Source: JBGAWK01 sp044227665 (GTDB lineage Bacteria > Bacteroidota > Bacteroidia > Chitinophagales > JADIYW01). From it: a DNA stretch of 47,116 nt. Positions 18,054 to 26,798 of the stretch are shown one piece after another (the first letter of the stretch is position 1; every line of letters begins with the position of its first letter). The stretch spans positions 1-47,116 of the forward strand of contig JBGAWK010000013.1 in assembly GCA_044227665.1 (NCBI GenBank), read 5' to 3'. The notes under the pieces were generated by a model. It ran no database searches. It was not told where the DNA came from and saw only the letters and a program-made list of their open reading frames with translations. Both the position numbers and the translations under genes were made by a program.

Positions 18054-18980
18054 CTATTCTATGATATTAATCCTTCTAAAATCATTGACCCAGCTCATAA
18101 GGATGCCATAACCTCCCTGTATATTGTTATATACAAATGAAGGCTCTTTGAAAGCGTCATAGATACCGTCTTGGTTCTGTGCGAATGTTTTTTGATACAA
18201 ATAATAGGACGCTGAGATCCTTCTGAAATCTATAAACATGGATAGCTTGTTGCCTGACTTAGATTTTACGGGATTTGTGATAGTTACGTCTAAATTTGCC
18301 AGTGAATTATCAATGGTGAGGTCATCGAACATGGCGTTGCCCCAAGCCGTATTTGTAAGGGTTATACCCTGAATATTTTCCTCTCGGGAAAAAATATAAT
18401 TTTCATTGTAATAAAAGTTATTTTGAGTGCTGTCATAATTTTTTTCGTAGTTAATATACCATATATCAATCATATAATAGTCTTTTCCTGGTGGGTCATA
18501 GAATGAAATGTGAACTTTGGCAGGCAGGGATTTATTGGCAGGTGTGGGATGCGAAAGGAGAGATATATCTTGCATAGCAATAGACATCGGAACAAATTCT
18601 GTAGCAGAAATAGCTGTATAGTCAGGATGTGTGGCTGTAATTTCTATCTTGTCAAGAGGGTGGGGTAGGTAGTCGGCATAGTAGTATCCTAGATTATTAT
18701 AAGTGCTGTCAGCTTTGGGAATATATACAAAAGGGAGCTTTAGTGTATCGTTCACGGTAAGGAGCATAGTGGCATCTTTGATGACGGAGATTGTATTAGC
18801 ATTATTGGTAGGACGATTTTCTGTCAGTAGTACTTTTATTTTTTGTCCCGGAGTGATTTCACTATTGAGTACTAGTTTTTTTACAAAGTCTGCTTTGATA
18901 TTAAAATCTGACTCACATGACGAAGTGAATGCCATAAGGATGAATAATAGTAGTACTATGGAATTAGAACTTGAAGGCAT
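18054..18980 (-). CDS. DUF4249-family lipoprotein, partner of the TonB receptor
   Basis: The 308-residue product begins with a lipoprotein signal (hydrophobic residues 8-19, then FTSSC with lipid Cys). The text right after it, KADFVKKLVLNSEITPGQKIKVLLTENRP, is the start typical of DUF4249, a Bacteroidetes family always found beside TonB-dependent receptors of the CarboxypepD_reg type. A surface- or periplasm-facing accessory role in uptake is the usual guess; no substrate is known. It overlaps the 3' end of the receptor gene by 17 bases, implying coupling. The start at 18980 is needed to keep the whole signal peptide. Confidence 0.85.
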   Translation of the reverse strand: MPSSSNSIVLLLFILMAFTSSCESDFNIKADFVKKLVLNSEITPGQKIKVLLTENRPTNNANTISVIKDATMLLTVNDTLKLPFVYIPKADSTYNNLGYYYADYLPHPLDKIEITATHPDYTAISATEFVPMSIAMQDISLLSHPTPANKSLPAKVHISFYDPPGKDYYMIDIWYINYEKNYDSTQNNFYYNENYIFSREENIQGITLTNTAWGNAMFDDLTIDNSLANLDVTITNPVKSKSGNKLSMFIDFRRISASYYLYQKTFAQNQDGIYDAFKEPSFVYNNIQGGYGILMSWVNDFRRINIIE

Positions 18981-21390
18981 AAGAGAAGAAAGGCATTAGG
19001 GGCATTAGTGTGATTTTTTTGTATTGTGTATCTTTAGTCTTTCCTGAAGGATATTCTTGATATATGGTAAAGATATTTTTTCTATTATATAAATTGTATA
19101 TACTGATATTGAACTCTTGCTGTACACGTTTTCTAATCTTTTTGCATAAAAAACTTATATCCCAGTGATGATTGGACGGTAGCCGATAGTTATTTTTTCC
19201 TGAGTATTGTAATACGGAGGCTTGATTCACATTCTGTAAAGGGGTTTCATTATTGTACATGTCAATATTATAAGAGGTGTACATGCTGGCATATTGACTA
19301 TTAGGCAGGCTCACATTGCTGCCGTTGGTATAAGTCCAGGCTGTATTGAAAGTCCATTTTTTTCCAAGTTTTATATTCATATTTATGTTGAAATCATTAG
19401 GTCTTTCATACTTAAAAGGATAGCGAAAGCCTTGATTTATATTAGGGGACAGTCTTTTGCTCTGTGTGAAATTATAGCGAGCTCGTACCTCTAATATCTT
19501 GAATGAGTATTGGATAGCAGCTTCACATCCGTATGCCGTACCCTTTACATCTGTGGCTATCTGCTCGGCAAGTGTAGATTTGGGGTCTAAATGACTCTGA
19601 GAGCCTGTGAACTCTACTAGATGCCATAATTTTCTAAAATAGGCAGAAAACTCGTAGGAGAAACTCTTGAATTTTTGTCGTAATCCTGTTTCTACTATAT
19701 AGGCACTTTGTGGTCTGTAGGTTTTTGTAATAGGCAGCCACAAGTCATTTAATATGTCCGCAGAGCTGCTGGTAAGCATGTGGATATTTTGGGTGGTATA
19801 TTGTGTAGATAGGTACGTATTGCCTTTGGTTATAGGGAAATTCACATATATTCTGGGTTCTATATTGTAGTAGTACGTATGATTGCTGTGTGCTAGTGTA
19901 TTTCTAAAGCCAAGATTTAATCTGATGTCATGCTTGAATAGCTTGTCTATTTCTGCATAATGTAGGTTTTCATACATTATGTATTTGGGGAAAGAATAGT
20001 CTGTCTGCTTACCTGAGGATTTGTATGTTTCCTTATCCATAATTTGTATAGGCTTGCACGAGTTCCATATACCTATGCGGGCAATGGTTTTGTCATTCAA
20101 TTGCTTGCTGATATTGAATTGTACAATAAAATCCATGATATAGGATCTTTCGGAGTCGTGTAGGTATGTCTCGGAATATTTGCCAGAGCTGTTTATGCGT
20201 TTTTCATCGTAATATTTTGTACTATTCAGCGCATAATATGAATTGCCTAGTACCGAGGTGAGATGCCATTTTTTAGGCAAGGAGGATTCTATAGTTATAG
20301 AACCCATTTGGTTGCGCCATAGCACATTTTTATTATTATTGTTGTAAGAGCGTAAGGTATGGGTTTCATCGTAATCACTGTAATACTCGATGTATTGAAA
20401 CCTGTCCTGAGCAAAAAACGTCCTTATTTTAATTGTATTTTTGTCATTGATTTTAATATCTGCCCCTATATTAGCATCAAAGAAATAGTAGCCTATCTCA
20501 CCCCCATTAGTACCATCAGCATTACTAAACTGACTCCTCGACAAAGGGCGCAAGTAGGTGCCGGCGTATGAGCCTCTGATACTGCTGTATATCGTTGTCT
20601 TATTTTTGATTTTTCCTGACAAATAGCCGGCGGACGTAAAAGTGCCTACCCTGAAAGATCCATGCCATCCTGCTCTGTCTTCGGCAGCAGTACTCACATT
20701 TACAGCGGCAGCCAACCGCCCTCCATAGCGCGGTGGGAGGTAGCTCTTATATACTTGGGTTTCATCTATGGCATCGCCATTAAATACGGACAAGAATCCG
20801 TATAAATGTGAGGCGTTATAGATAGGCATATTGTCGAGCATCATCAGCGTTTGGTCTGTGCTGCCTCCGCGTATAAAAATGCCTCTGTCCCCATCATTAG
20901 AGGAAATTACGCCAGGCAGGGTTTGTATAGTTCTAAGTACTTCATATTCTCCCATTATTTGTGGTGAATTTTGTAGCATAGCCTTTGATATGCTTATTGT
21001 TCCTAATCCTGAAACCTGAGGTTTGTTTCCTGAAGTAGCGGTGATTATTACCTCTTCGAGCAACTCACTTTTCATCTGTATAGCTAGGAAAGTAGTATTT
21101 TCTACGTAATATTTTACGGGTTGATAGCCTACATAAGAGATGATCATAGTGTCGGGATGTAGAAGCCTAAGGGAAAATTTTCCTTCTATATCTGATACTA
21201 CACCTACCAGTGTGTTTTGAGCTATTATAGTTGCACCTATCAGAGGCTCTTGTGTCTGCGCATCTATGATATTTCCCGTGATAGTAAATACGGCATTGCC
21301 AAAAGTTAAACTATTTAAAAATAAACTTATGCCTAGGCATAAAGTGCGGATATTGTTACTATAATTCTGATATTTACAAGAGAAATTCAT
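18964..21390 (-). CDS. TonB-dependent receptor with N-terminal carboxypeptidase-regulatory-like domain
   Basis: The 808-residue product has an N-terminal export signal (about 15-33), a CarboxypepD_reg-like beta domain at about 35-115 (TGNIIDAQTQEPLIGATI... IISYVGYQ), a plug domain at about 125-235 (IRTIQTLPGVISSNDGDRG then GIFIRGGSTDQTLMMLDNMP, and PPRYGGRLAAAVNV), and a beta-barrel of about 550 residues ending in an aromatic (FSYAFKF). Such receptors import bulky ligands through the outer membrane using TonB energy. The ligand is unknown; the paired DUF4249 lipoprotein gives no clue. It is the first gene of the six-gene minus-strand unit. Its ATG is only 3 bases from the ATG of the divergent phytase-like gene, so its promoter must lie within that gene's coding sequence. 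Confidence 0.9.
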   Translation of the reverse strand: MNFSCKYQNYSNNIRTLCLGISLFLNSLTFGNAVFTITGNIIDAQTQEPLIGATIIAQNTLVGVVSDIEGKFSLRLLHPDTMIISYVGYQPVKYYVENTTFLAIQMKSELLEEVIITATSGNKPQVSGLGTISISKAMLQNSPQIMGEYEVLRTIQTLPGVISSNDGDRGIFIRGGSTDQTLMMLDNMPIYNASHLYGFLSVFNGDAIDETQVYKSYLPPRYGGRLAAAVNVSTAAEDRAGWHGSFRVGTFTSAGYLSGKIKNKTTIYSSIRGSYAGTYLRPLSRSQFSNADGTNGGEIGYYFFDANIGADIKINDKNTIKIRTFFAQDRFQYIEYYSDYDETHTLRSYNNNNKNVLWRNQMGSITIESSLPKKWHLTSVLGNSYYALNSTKYYDEKRINSSGKYSETYLHDSERSYIMDFIVQFNISKQLNDKTIARIGIWNSCKPIQIMDKETYKSSGKQTDYSFPKYIMYENLHYAEIDKLFKHDIRLNLGFRNTLAHSNHTYYYNIEPRIYVNFPITKGNTYLSTQYTTQNIHMLTSSSADILNDLWLPITKTYRPQSAYIVETGLRQKFKSFSYEFSAYFRKLWHLVEFTGSQSHLDPKSTLAEQIATDVKGTAYGCEAAIQYSFKILEVRARYNFTQSKRLSPNINQGFRYPFKYERPNDFNINMNIKLGKKWTFNTAWTYTNGSNVSLPNSQYASMYTSYNIDMYNNETPLQNVNQASVLQYSGKNNYRLPSNHHWDISFLCKKIRKRVQQEFNISIYNLYNRKNIFTIYQEYPSGKTKDTQYKKITLMPLMPFFSYAFKF

Positions 21391-21393
21391 TCT

Positions 21394-22443
21394 ATGCCAC
21401 GAAGATATATAATGATAATTATAGGAGGTTTTTTTTTAGTATCAGGTTGTACAAATTCTAAAAAAATTAACTCGACTGTAGAATCTGGAGTACCCACGAC
21501 CCTATATGAAGTGTATGCTCAGTTGCCACTTTCTGCCAATGAGAGCATTACGGTCAAAGACTTTGCTTCATCCTCCTCATATCTTCCCCATGAGGATATG
21601 CTTATCTATATGGTAAATAATTCAAAATCAGTTTCTACATATAATGTAGAAGGTAAATTTGAGGCTAAATTCCCAATAGGTATACAGGGGAATACTATCT
21701 CTGCGGTGCAAGATTTTCCTGCCAAATACAAGGGAAATATTGATTTGCTTGTCATTTCCGAGCCTTATACTAATAAGTTGAGAGCTTATGAGATAGATGC
21801 AACGCATCAAGCATTAGAGGACGTTACTAGTGGGGAGTTTTTTTCTGCTGTTGATGAAATTAGGTTTACAACGACTTATTATAGTGAGACGACCAACTCT
21901 TTTTATCTCTTTATAGCAGGGAAAAGAGGCATGATAGAGCAATGGCAGCTTTTTGACGATGGCTATGGTCATGTAGAAGGAAAGATAGTACGCATCTTCA
22001 ATGTCTATGATACACCGTCTTCCATGTCGGTAGATGCCAATAATGAAATATTATATATAGCTGTAAATAATGAGGGGGTGTTCAAGATAGGAGCGATTCC
22101 ATCTTCTGGCACTAGTCCCACTTCTGTAATCACTATAAAAAGCAATTCAAAATTTCTGTCAAAGAACCTTGGTGCAGTATTCTACAATCAGCCTACCGAA
22201 AGGTATAAAGAGGGCAGCCTTATACTTTGTGCTTTAGACAATGCTACATTATGGCGTATAGATATAGCCAAAAGCTCGGTAGCAGAACAATTACTAAATA
22301 GGCAAAAAGGATTAAATACTATACTTAAATCAAATATTATCAAGTCCTTATGGAGTCATAAAGACAGTTATATATTTTCGGATAATGGCAATGGCACTAT
22401 CGCAATAAAGCTAATTCAGCTACTACCTACGACAGATAAGTAA
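21394..22443 (+). CDS. Beta-propeller phytase-like lipoprotein with degraded metal sites
   Basis: The 349-residue product has a lipoprotein signal (hydrophobic segment, then LVSGC). The body follows the beta-propeller phytase (BPP) fold: 'LIYMVNNSKSVSTYNVEGK', then 'NIDLLVISEPYTNKLRAYEID', 'GMIEQWQLFDDGYGHVEGKIVRIF' and 'NEILYIAVNNEGVFKIGAIP'. These match in order the phytase segments that bind Ca2+ and phosphate, but key acidic residues seem lost: the usual DDPA entry is absent and the EG...DDE...EED series is replaced by neutral or small residues (SSMSVDANNEILYIAVNNEG). True phytase activity is therefore doubtful; a binding or altered enzymatic role is possible. Its 3' end overlaps rpoD by 17 bases (convergent). 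An alternative ATG at 21412 would shorten the N-terminus by six residues. Confidence 0.7.
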   Translation: MPRRYIMIIIGGFFLVSGCTNSKKINSTVESGVPTTLYEVYAQLPLSANESITVKDFASSSSYLPHEDMLIYMVNNSKSVSTYNVEGKFEAKFPIGIQGNTISAVQDFPAKYKGNIDLLVISEPYTNKLRAYEIDATHQALEDVTSGEFFSAVDEIRFTTTYYSETTNSFYLFIAGKRGMIEQWQLFDDGYGHVEGKIVRIFNVYDTPSSMSVDANNEILYIAVNNEGVFKIGAIPSSGTSPTSVITIKSNSKFLSKNLGAVFYNQPTERYKEGSLILCALDNATLWRIDIAKSSVAEQLLNRQKGLNTILKSNIIKSLWSHKDSYIFSDNGNGTIAIKLIQLLPTTDK

Positions 22444-23293
22444 GCAAAAATTTCTTTACCGAACTCTTCCTCAGTTTACGTAAGGCCTTATCCTTAATCT
22501 GTCTTACCCTTTCCCGCGTAAGCCCCATAATATTGCTTATCTCTTCTAGGCTGTACATCCTACTTTCTCCACCCAATCCGTAAAATAAATTTATTATCAG
22601 CACCTCTCTATGCGTGAGTGCGCCCATTGCATCATGAATATCTTTATGCAAGGACTCCTGCATAAGTTTATTGTCAGGTGTAGGCAGTGTGGTATCGCTA
22701 ATCATATCTATGAGATGCGTGTCTTCGTCATCCCCTATAGGCGTATCCAAAGAGCTATGATAATTCAGAGAAAGTAATAACTGACGGAGTTCTTCAGTAT
22801 TCATATCTAGTGATTCCGATAACTCTTCTACACTAGGCTGCCGTTCATTTTTTTGTTCAAAGTCATTACTTTCTTTAGTGATTTTTGCATAAAGGGTGGC
22901 CTTATTCATAGGCACACGTACTATACGCGGATATTCTATTACGGCATTGAGTATAGACTGACGTATCCACCATACGGCATAGGAAATAAATTTAAAGCCT
23001 TTAGTTTCATCAAATCTCAAGGCGGCCTTTATCAGTCCTATATTGCCCTCATTGACGAGGTCGTTAAGAGAGAGTCCATGATTTTGGTATTGCTTGGCTA
23101 CAGATACTACAAATCTGAGATTGGATTTTATAAGGATTTCCAATGCTTTATTGTCACCATCACGTATTCTTTTTGCTAAGCGAACCTCCTCGTCTTCGCT
23201 CAATACAGGCATCCTCGCAATCTCACTAAGGTAGCGATCTATAGAGTAACTGTCACGTGATGTAATTTTAGTTGTAATTTTTAATTGTTTCAT
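22427..23293 (-). CDS. rpoD: Primary sigma factor of the Bacteroidetes RpoD/SigA type
   Basis: The start chosen (ATG 23293, MKQLKITTKIT) gives 288 residues, close to the roughly 287 typical of the short Bacteroidetes RpoD; the longer frame upstream is probably not translated. Region 1.2 (SIDRYLSEIARMPVLS), region 2 (LRFVVSVAKQYQNHGLSLNDLVNEGNIGL and RFDETKGFKFISYAVWWIRQSIL), region 3 (ERQPSVEELSE) and region 4 (SLEEISNIMGLTRERVRQIKDKALRKLR) are all complete. Usual family residues in region 2.4/3.0 read ALAEQSRIVRLPLN; here they read AVIEYPRIVRVPMN, so this copy is somewhat divergent and a paralogous sigma factor cannot be excluded. It would recognise the TAnnTTTG boxes seen in this window. 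Confidence 0.85.
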   Translation of the reverse strand: MKQLKITTKITSRDSYSIDRYLSEIARMPVLSEDEEVRLAKRIRDGDNKALEILIKSNLRFVVSVAKQYQNHGLSLNDLVNEGNIGLIKAALRFDETKGFKFISYAVWWIRQSILNAVIEYPRIVRVPMNKATLYAKITKESNDFEQKNERQPSVEELSESLDMNTEELRQLLLSLNYHSSLDTPIGDDEDTHLIDMISDTTLPTPDNKLMQESLHKDIHDAMGALTHREVLIINLFYGLGGESRMYSLEEISNIMGLTRERVRQIKDKALRKLRKSSVKKFLLTYLS

Positions 23294-23436
23294 AGGCATA
23301 ATTTTATATAATAATACGAAGTTTGTTGACGTTAGTTTCATAGTTGCAAAACAATTTATTAACAATAAAGTAAAAAAATAGAATATACTTATAAAGCAGG
23401 GTAAATTTTGTCCTATCTAGGAATGACAAAAGTTAC

Positions 23437-23444
23437 TAAGTTTG
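23437..23444 (+). promoter_or_regulatory. -7 box TAAGTTTG, 6 bases before the MacB-like start codon
   Basis: It matches the TAnnTTTG consensus exactly. Only 6 bases separate it from ATG 23451, so transcription should begin almost at the start codon. No TTG lies at the normal distance upstream (nearest TTTG at 23407-23410, spacing 26). Confidence 0.5.
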
Positions 23445-23450
23445 CGCTTC

Positions 23451-24704
23451 ATGAGTCGTCCTATATTTGTGTATATAGATACATTAGTACTTTCAATTAA
23501 GCAATTGCTATCCAATAAGTTGCGTTCTTTCTTGTCATTATTTGGTATTACTGTAGGAATATTTTGCATTATTGCTATCCTTACTGCGGTAGATGCGCTC
23601 AAAAATGATATTAGAGGTTCTATAAACAAGTTAGGAAATGACATCTTATATATAGATAAGTGGCCTTGGACATTTTCTTTTGAAGATTATCCTTGGTGGG
23701 ATTATTTCAAAAGACCTGAACTAACACACAAGGACTACAAGTTATTAGAAAAAAGAATGATGAAGGCAGATGGCTTGGCGTATGTCATCAATGCCATGGG
23801 ATCTAATCCGAATTATAAGTCTAAGAAGTTGACAAAATTCAATGTTTTTGGGGTTACTCAGGATTATGCCCGAATCATGAAGATGGCGGTAGGTGAAGGG
23901 CGCTATTTTAGCAGTAATGAAAGTAATGCAGGTATGGCTATTGCCGTGATAGGTACAGATGTAGCGGAAGAAGTTTTTGGCAATACAACGCCTATAGATA
24001 AAGAATTTTCAATCTATAACAAAAAGGTTCGAATCATTGGTGTTATCAAAAAACAAGGCTCGGATTTGGTAGGTTTTAATTTTGACAAGTCTATACTTAT
24101 TCCATATCTGTTTGCAGAACATGCAACAAAATTGGAGCTATTTAAAGTACAACCCAATATTATGGTAAAGGCGGATAATGGTGTAACCTTACAAGACTTG
24201 GAGTATGAAATTATAGCACAACTGCGCAGCATACATAAGCTGCGACCGCGTGAGGCTACAGATTTCTCTGTCAATGAGATAAGCATAATTTCTAATGGGT
24301 TCAATGGCTTACTGAATATTCTTACAGTAGCAGGATGGATAATAGGATTTTTTGCCTTAATAGTTGGGGGATTTGGTATTGCAAATATTATGTATGTTTC
24401 GGTATCTGAACGTACCAATATTATCGGTATCAAGAAAGCCTTAGGTGCAAAAAGACGTTATATACTTTTTGAATTTTTGACAGAGTCTATCATCTTGTGT
24501 TTGATGGGCGGTATTATAGGTATTGTTTTAGTAACCATATTATGCGCACCTGCTACGCAAAGTACGGGCATGCAATTTTTTATGAGTGCAAAAAATGTGT
24601 CTATAGGAATAGGCGTATCCTTTTTGATAGGGGTGCTGTCGGGAATACTTCCGGCGAATGCCGCTTCCAAAATGAATGCCGTAGATGCGATAAGAACCAA
24701 ATAG
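23451..24704 (+). CDS. MacB/FtsX-type ABC transporter permease
   Basis: From ATG 23451 the product has 417 residues. It has the MacB architecture: one helix near the N-terminus (SFLSLFGITVGIFCIIAILTAV), a large extracytoplasmic MacB_PCD domain (about 50-280), then three helices (ILTVAGWIIGFFALIVGGFGIANIMYV, ESIILCLMGGIIGIVLVTI, IGIGVSFLIGVLSGILP) in an FtsX domain with the SERTNIIGIKKALGAKRR coupling loop. Such permeases work with a LolD/MacB-like ATPase to move lipoproteins, peptides or drugs by mechanotransmission; no ATPase gene is next to it. The TTG at 23442 also opens this frame, but it lies inside the -7 box, which argues for ATG 23451. It is divergent from rpoD. Confidence 0.88.
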   Translation: MSRPIFVYIDTLVLSIKQLLSNKLRSFLSLFGITVGIFCIIAILTAVDALKNDIRGSINKLGNDILYIDKWPWTFSFEDYPWWDYFKRPELTHKDYKLLEKRMMKADGLAYVINAMGSNPNYKSKKLTKFNVFGVTQDYARIMKMAVGEGRYFSSNESNAGMAIAVIGTDVAEEVFGNTTPIDKEFSIYNKKVRIIGVIKKQGSDLVGFNFDKSILIPYLFAEHATKLELFKVQPNIMVKADNGVTLQDLEYEIIAQLRSIHKLRPREATDFSVNEISIISNGFNGLLNILTVAGWIIGFFALIVGGFGIANIMYVSVSERTNIIGIKKALGAKRRYILFEFLTESIILCLMGGIIGIVLVTILCAPATQSTGMQFFMSAKNVSIGIGVSFLIGVLSGILPANAASKMNAVDAIRTK

Positions 24705-24777
24705 CAGATTTCTTACGTGTACAATTATAATGTGGTATCAATTACATATTTGATTTTCTAAATAGTGCTTTTGGTAT

Positions 24778-24785
24778 TACATTTG
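24778..24785 (+). promoter_or_regulatory. -7 box TACATTTG upstream of the two-domain secreted protein
   Basis: Exact TAnnTTTG match 16 bases before ATG 24802. A TTTG at 24749-24752 lies 25 bases further upstream, longer than the usual spacing of about 19. Confidence 0.45.
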
Positions 24786-24801
24786 TTGACATATAAAACG
24801 C

Positions 24802-25884
24802 ATGAAAAAAATAACGTTATTGTTGGTGTCTTTTAGCTTAGCTCTAAATTTATGTGCAGAACCAAAAAAACTCTTGTTAAATAAAAATTTCCTTACCGGA
24901 ACATGGCAAGGACAAGGCTGGATGCTTAAAGACAATAAAAAAGTAGAATTTCTCGCTGCTTCTAAAGTGAAATTTGCAGCAGAAAAACAAATCTTGGTGG
25001 ATGAGCGAATAGGCTATATCGTAGATACCATAAAAAAAGACACCTCGGTCATTTACAATCCATTAGTGGTGATGCAGAGTGACTCTGTAAACAAAAAAAT
25101 TCAGGCTTGGATATATTCTGAAGAATTGCCTAGTGTAGAAATCTCCGTAAGGGACAGCGCCTCCAATTATCTTACTATTTCATATCAAAATAATAATTTG
25201 TACTACAAATATACCGAAGATTGTACTGTACCTAATTTTAGAACTGTAAAATTTTATAGCTCAAAAGATCAGAAGACATGGATACAATATATGGAAATAC
25301 AATATTCCAAATCTTCAAAGTTTGTAGGAATTCCTAATATAGTAAAGCTAGATACCAATATGAATAAGTTAGGATTTGTAATCGGGAACTGGTATGGGAC
25401 AGGTAATTATTATGCCAATGGCAAAAAGAACAACTTCACTATGATAGAACAGATAGAACCTAAAAACTTAGGAGGAATATACAAAATAGAAGGCAAGGCT
25501 ATGTCTATAGAAAAGGACACCGCAGCGAAGTCCATAAACTCAAAAATTCTCAGCAACTACTATGGGATTTTATACTACAATGCTATGGCAAAAAAATACT
25601 ACCTGCATTACATTTATAGTGATGGAAGAAGTACAATAAGTCCACTAACCGTCAATCTTAAAGAAAAAACATTGCAGTGGGATATTCAGCAAGAATCGAT
25701 AAAGGCTACACAGAAAGCAGACTATAAGGTGAAAGGACAACGCTCCGAACAACTTATAAGTAATAATCCCAAGACTAATGCAGCTGAGACGATAATGGAA
25801 ATTACGATGAAGCATTCATCAGGAATAAAGTCGGGTAGCAATAGTGGACTAATAAAACCCATGCCCGTCCCTGTAAAAGAATAA
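24802..25884 (+). CDS. Secreted protein with two lipocalin-like beta domains (function unknown)
   Basis: The 360-residue product begins with a signal peptide (about 1-18, LLLVSFSLALNLCA). Two similar halves follow: each starts with an 'FLTGTWQGQG' or 'FVIGNWYGTGNYY' strand and goes through alternating strands, as in heme-binding/lipocalin-like (THAP4/DUF1579) barrels. The second half contains NYYGILYYNAMAKKYYLHYIYSDGR, typical of that fold. The C-terminus (SSGIKSGSNSGLIKPMPVPVKE) is low-complexity. No catalytic motif is seen; ligand binding in the periplasm is a guess. It converges on the RNase Z gene, with 5 bases between stop codons. The ATG follows an A-rich leader. Confidence 0.6.
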   Translation: MKKITLLLVSFSLALNLCAEPKKLLLNKNFLTGTWQGQGWMLKDNKKVEFLAASKVKFAAEKQILVDERIGYIVDTIKKDTSVIYNPLVVMQSDSVNKKIQAWIYSEELPSVEISVRDSASNYLTISYQNNNLYYKYTEDCTVPNFRTVKFYSSKDQKTWIQYMEIQYSKSSKFVGIPNIVKLDTNMNKLGFVIGNWYGTGNYYANGKKNNFTMIEQIEPKNLGGIYKIEGKAMSIEKDTAAKSINSKILSNYYGILYYNAMAKKYYLHYIYSDGRSTISPLTVNLKEKTLQWDIQQESIKATQKADYKVKGQRSEQLISNNPKTNAAETIMEITMKHSSGIKSGSNSGLIKPMPVPVKE

Positions 25885-25889
25885 GCTAT

Positions 25890-26798
25890 CTAAATTTGGA
25901 AAGTATGTCCTTCAACTGCGACAAAAGTATTTGAAAACACAGATTTTGCTTCTTGCAAAAATGGCTCTGTACTAGGATATGCTGATGAAAAATGACCTAT
26001 TATTAATCTGCCTACATGGGCTTTTTGGGCTGTCTGAGCCGCTTGTAATGCAGTGCTATGAAATGTCTCTGTAGCGCGTTGTAGCCTGTCATTCAAGAAA
26101 GTGGCTTCATGATAAAGTACATCTACTCGTGCGATATATTGTATTATAGTGTTATCATGCATGGTATCTGAGCAGAAAGCGTAGCTTTTGTGTGGTAAGG
26201 GGGGACGTGTATAAATAGAATTTTCCAACACAGTACCATCTTCCAATACCACATCCGTGCCGTCTTGCAGCATTTTATACTGTATGCCATTGAGGTGTCT
26301 GCCAGCCAGAGCCTCGGAGTTTACTTTTCTTTTATTATTGATTTCTCTAAATAAAAATCCTGTACAATCTATGCGATGTATTAATGGGAAGGTATATATC
26401 TCCATGCGCTCATCTTCATAGATTTTGGTATATGTGGGTGTGGTATCGTGAAAAATAATGTCAAAACTCCTTCTTGCATCTCCTGCGCTGAGCTGTAATT
26501 CTATGATATTCTTGAGTAGGGGAGCAGCATAGATATGTAGCGGTAGCTTGCGCCCCAAAAGATTTAGAGTAGTGATAAATCCTATCAGTCCAAAGTAATG
26601 ATCCCCATGAAGATGGCTGATAAAGACGTGGTCTATCTTGAAAACTTTAGACTTGTATTTAGCCATCTGAAATTGGCTTCCTTCACCGCAGTCTATCAAA
26701 AAATACTTACTGCCATGTCTTAGGATTTGGCAGGTAGGATGTCTGTCATGCGCAGCTATGGCAGAGTTCGATCCTAATATTTGTACTTCAAATTCCAA
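25890..26798 (-). CDS. rnz: Ribonuclease Z (tRNA 3' processing endonuclease)
   Basis: The 302-residue metallo-beta-lactamase-fold enzyme trims the 3' ends of pre-tRNAs. Its zinc motif is SHLHGDH (His62, His64, Asp66, His67), preceded by FLIDCGEGSQFQM and followed by DARRSFDI, FCSDTMHDN, YHEATF and GHFSSAY, all landmark RNase Z motifs. The only plausible start is TTG 26798, since no ATG precedes residue 45. That TTG directly follows the TAA of the STAS gene and is in the same reading frame, so the two proteins are separated by one stop codon. Expression by re-initiation or by stop-codon read-through are both possible. RNase Z is supported by many motifs; the start is less certain. Confidence 0.92.
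   Translation of the reverse strand: MEFEVQILGSNSAIAAHDRHPTCQILRHGSKYFLIDCGEGSQFQMAKYKSKVFKIDHVFISHLHGDHYFGLIGFITTLNLLGRKLPLHIYAAPLLKNIIELQLSAGDARRSFDIIFHDTTPTYTKIYEDERMEIYTFPLIHRIDCTGFLFREINNKRKVNSEALAGRHLNGIQYKMLQDGTDVVLEDGTVLENSIYTRPPLPHKSYAFCSDTMHDNTIIQYIARVDVLYHEATFLNDRLQRATETFHSTALQAAQTAQKAHVGRLIIGHFSSAYPSTEPFLQEAKSVFSNTFVAVEGHTFQI

Noticed and set aside
23294..23365. Upstream extension of rpoD by 24 codons
   Set aside because: The extension has no family likeness and the start at 23293 gives the normal protein length.
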